Shown in pieces: positions 43,741 through 44,672 of a stretch of DNA of 44,672 bases. The number at the start of each line of letters is the position of its first letter. The first letter of the stretch is position 1. This DNA is from an uncultured Bacilli bacterium (lineage in GTDB: Bacteria > Bacillota_I > Bacilli_A > RF39 > UBA660), in the NCBI GenBank assembly GCA_944371315.1, contig CALVXN010000005.1, positions 1 to 44,672 on the forward strand. The letters are read 5' to 3'. The translations under genes and the position numbers were made by a program. The notes under the pieces are model-generated. The model was given only the letters and a program-made list of their open reading frames with translations, ran no database searches and was not told the origin of the DNA.

Positions 43741-44602
43741 TTATTCAATTGTTTCCATTTTAAGAAAATTTGTTAGTCTTTCATTACTTGCGTTTGGAAC
43801 ACCACCAGTTATAATAAGTCTGTCGTCTTTTTTTAAATTAAAATATTCTTTTGTCTTTTCCATTACTAAATTTACTAATTCATCTGTATCATCCATTAAT
43901 GGAACTATTGTAGTGTAAACACCATAATTTAATGCAAGCATTCTAGCTGATTTTTCGGTTGTGCAATTAGCAAGTATTGGAGCATTTGGACGATAATTAC
44001 TTATCATTCTTGCACTATAGCCACTAATTGATTCTACTGCTATAGCCTTTACAGAAACATAGTTTGTTATATCTACTACGGCTTTAGCAATGCATTCAGT
44101 TCTACCTACTTTTCCTAAATAAGTAAAATGTTTTGCACTATATTCTTCCGTATCATTAGCAATACTTGCCATGTAACTAACTGCTTCAATTGGATATTTT
44201 CCTGTTGTTGTTTCTCCACTTAACATTATGGCATCTGTTCCATCTAATACTGCATTTGCTACATCTGTTACTTCTGCTCTAGTTGGTCTTGAATTTTTTT
44301 TCATACTTTCAAGCATTTCTGTTGCTACTATACAAATTTTTCCATTTTCTCTAGCTTTTTGAATAATTTGTTTTTGATAAACTGGTAATAATGATATTGG
44401 AACTTCTTCTCCTAAATCTCCACGAGCTACCATTACTCCATCACTAACACTTAATATTTCATCTAAATTATTAATTCCAGTCATACTTTCAATTTTAGAA
44501 ATTATTTTAATATTTGCTTTTTCACTATCAATTATTTTACGTGCTTCTAAAACATCTTCTTTTGAAGAAACAAATGAAAGTGCTAAAAAATCTCCATTGT
44601 AG
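43741..44602 (-). pseudogene. pyk: Pyruvate kinase, 3' part, frame broken near 44602
   Basis: The visible part encodes the end of the catalytic barrel and the allosteric C-domain. From upstream it reads GDFLALSFV, ISKIESMTGINNLDEIL, DGVMVARGDLGEEVP, VATEMLESM, RPTRAEVTDVANAVLDGTDAIMLSGET and GKYPIEAV, all pyruvate kinase motifs; it makes pyruvate and ATP from phosphoenolpyruvate. The frame is open upstream of the ATG at 44484 to about 44602, then meets a TGA at 44608-44610 inside a palindromic segment with no pyruvate kinase similarity. So the 5' half is absent here, either through an insertion or because the sequence ends in a repeat. Confidence 0.8.
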
Positions 44603-44671
44603 GTTTGTCAAACATAAGTGACACAGTCACGACAAACCAACTATAGATTATTTTAACTTGTTAAAATAATC
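44602..44671. repeat. Palindromic segment at the pyk breakpoint
   Basis: Two structures. GGTTTGTC (44602-44609) and GACAAACC (44631-44638) are perfect arms enclosing an inner hairpin GTGAC/GTCAC (44618-44630). Then GATTATTTTAAC (44646-44657) and GTTAAAATAATC (44660-44671) form a 12-base perfect palindrome with a 2-base spacer. The sequence replaces the pyk frame and reaches the window edge, so it may be the end of a mobile element or intergenic repeat. Confidence 0.6.
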
Positions 44672-44672
44672 A

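Noticed and set aside
1-44672. CRISPR array, tRNA or rRNA genes
   Set aside because: No regularly spaced repeats and no tRNA cloverleaf or rRNA-like GC-rich block could be found by reading.

Overview
The window is very AT-rich (by eye about a quarter G+C) and densely coded, mostly on the minus strand, with short or overlapping gene junctions and strong AGGAGG-type ribosome sites. Sporulation genes (ylbJ, spoVID-ysxE, spoIVB), thioester/Cna-B surface proteins with a sortase, an ISLre2-type insertion sequence and a eukaryote/archaea-type ProS suggest a low-GC, spore-forming Firmicute of the Bacilli/RF39-like gut group. TGG is used for Trp and TGA as a stop, so it does not use the Mycoplasma code. 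The lineage is inferred, not tested.

Layout. 0.1-6.1 kb: ABC exporter, mutS and a secreted thioester-domain/Cna-B protein. 6.3-8.7 kb: three tandem Rpn/PD-(D/E)XK nuclease-like genes, two nearly identical and one decayed. 8.7-10.6 kb: ylbL and ylbJ, divergent. 10.6-14.5 kb: a surface/pilus region with three prepilin-like proteins and a 536-residue anchored protein. The last ~58 codons of that protein have foreign base composition and look like the variable region of a diversity-generating retroelement (DGR). 14.6-18.8 kb: a tiny membrane protein, ysxE, spoVID and three tandem kinase-fold genes, the first broken by an in-frame TAG. 18.8-25.4 kb: queA-tmk-thyX-glyA-folD-ruvB and a nucleotidase-like gene, i.e. 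a thymidylate/one-carbon cluster plus tRNA modification and recombination. 25.5-26.8 kb: type IV pilus/type II secretion assembly ATPase, the likely motor for the prepilins. 26.8-30.0 kb: NUDIX, zinc-ribbon membrane protein, HxxxDG acyltransferase and alpha/beta hydrolase. 30.1-35.3 kb: spoIVB, then proS, xseB, xseA, a HipA-like kinase and nusB. 35.4-38.4 kb: sortase, second thioester-like surface protein and small proteins. 38.4-42.0 kb: two flavoproteins and NAD(P)HX dehydratase. 42.1-43.7 kb: an ISLre2-type element with readable ends and a 9-bp target duplication, inserted at the pyk terminator. 43.7-44.7 kb: the 3' part of pyk, whose frame is lost at a palindromic segment running to the window edge.

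The most promising signal is the candidate DGR target at 12926-14536: a lectin/FGE-like C-terminus, a run of NNC codons in an AT-rich genome, an unmutated-looking tail and a GC-rich hairpin just past the stop. No reverse transcriptase or template repeat is in this window, so the cassette would have to be diversified from elsewhere. Other points of interest are a ThyX-like protein with two domains that divide the signature motifs, a sortase/substrate pair with IPNT motifs but no C-terminal membrane anchor, and a loop-tail pseudoknot ahead of spoIVB.
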